NCBI GenBank assembly: GCA_905250885.1
Contig: CAJNOQ010002942.1
Location: forward strand, 1 to 22,057
Length of the DNA: 22,057 bases
Direction: 5' to 3'
Source: Didymodactylos carnosus
Taxonomy: Eukaryota > Rotifera > Eurotatoria > Philodinida > Philodinidae
Shown here: piece by piece, positions 21,301 to 22,057 of the stretch
How positions within the stretch are numbered: position 1 is the stretch's first letter
How the letters are laid out: every line of letters begins with the position of its first letter
Made by a program: the position numbers and the translations under genes
The notes under the pieces: generated by a model
What the model was told of the DNA's origin: nothing
Seen by the model: the letters and a program-made list of their open reading frames with translations, nothing else
Database searches by the model: none

Positions 21301-22030
21301 GATGCTAAAATACAACTAGAAAGTCAATTTTCAGACGTTTGAGGAACAGATAATTTGACAGACATACGTCATCTGTTCAAATACAGATTTGTATTTCATG
21401 AAGGCAACACTATTCAAAGTATTCAAGCGAAAATACGATTTTAGTGTAACATGACGGTTAATTAATCAATAAACTATTCTACTATCCATTTCACATTAAA
21501 AGAAGCTGTCAGAGTATATCAAATAACTCCCGAACACGAGCACGTAGAGACTTGCGGTTTTTTGCAATCAAGAGCCTAGATAGGGGCTAGTAAACCTATA
21601 AAACAAAAATGGTTTTTGGTCTAAGCTTGAAGAGGTTTTGGAAAATATTTCTGGAAAGCTGTAGGTATTGAGAGGGTTCGAATTTTGAGTTTTTGTTTTT
21701 CACTCTACTGTACGATAGACCAAACATCACTCTACAACCTGACACAACTTCCAAGTCTTCCTCTATTGTGGTTCGGAGGCTATAGACAATCTCCGAGAAC
21801 CTGCCTATCGGCTGAACCTAAATCCTGAGAAACTCAATAATATGTGGTACATACGTTTTCGGGCACGCTGAATCTCGTGGCAATGTTTGCTTTGTTGTCT
21901 GGATTAAAGAAACTTAAGGAGATGACTTTTTCAGAAAAATCAATTTTTCCGCTATGACCGTACTAAATTAAAAGGCCTCTATCACCTTCATTTTTAAACC
22001 AAATTGCTTTAAAACTCACTCAGTTTCGCC
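18364..22030. other. Gene-poor 3.7-kb segment between inverted repeats
   Basis: No convincing coding region was found. ORFs at 18738-18938 (minus), 19947-20174 (plus) and 20530-20754 (plus) are short, isolated and unlike any family I know. No transposase, reverse transcriptase or integrase motif is visible. The part from about 21520 to 21960 looks richer in G and C and different in texture from its surroundings, as expected for a dispersed repeat. No tRNA or rRNA was recognised. Confidence 0.45.
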
Positions 22031-22057
22031 TGCTGAAAAATTGAATGCTCGTTAGAC
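22031..22057 (-). repeat. 27-bp repeat, right copy of an inverted pair
   Basis: This is the exact reverse complement of 18337-18363, ending GCTCGTTAGAC at the last base of the window. Whether the match extends further or is followed by a target-site duplication cannot be seen. Confidence 0.7.

Noticed and set aside
21672-21684. GGTTCGAAT, similar to a tRNA B box
   Set aside because: No matching A box, anticodon stem or acceptor stem could be built around it.

Overview
The window is eukaryotic nuclear DNA. Genes are split by many short introns, mostly about 45-120 bp, with GTAAGT-like donors and T-rich TTTTAG/CAG acceptors. Base composition is AT-rich, the standard code is used (TAA and TAG stops), and there is no operon-like or bacterial ribosome-binding structure. 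Compact AT-rich genes with tiny introns and animal-type orthologues fit a small-genome invertebrate. A bdelloid rotifer is my best guess, but that is inference and no sequence here proves it.

Layout: (1) 680-1992, minus strand: a complete nine-exon gene for RNA polymerase II subunit RPB7 (POLR2G). (2) 3788-3928, plus: a 46-residue single-pass membrane protein. (3) 4391-5827, minus: a five-exon gene for an unrecognised protein with a Gln-rich tail. (4) 6439-6812, plus: probable 3' exons of an unrecognised gene, 5' end not found. (5) 7205-10261, plus: a complete 13-exon TRMT2-type tRNA (uracil-5-)-methyltransferase homologue with a mitochondrial-looking N-terminus and a degenerate active site. 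(6) 11028-11774, plus: a type I membrane protein with a signal peptide. (7) 11985-17086, minus: a six-exon gene for a 1459-residue, secreted-looking, very charged protein with six copies of a VGWxYRYR module that I do not recognise from any family. (8) 17087-22057: about 5 kb without a convincing gene. It holds microsatellites and one copy of a perfect 27-bp repeat at 18337-18363; the inverted copy lies at the very end of the window, 22031-22057.

The genes do not form an evident pathway. Two encode ancient housekeeping-type proteins (transcription, tRNA-methyltransferase family); the rest look lineage-specific. The best candidates for undescribed biology are the VGWxYRYR repeat protein and the TRMT2-family protein that has lost its catalytic cysteine. 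Exon joins were worked out by hand from reading frame, splice dinucleotides and family similarity. Cumulative phase closes exactly for genes 1, 3, 5 and 7, which supports those models.
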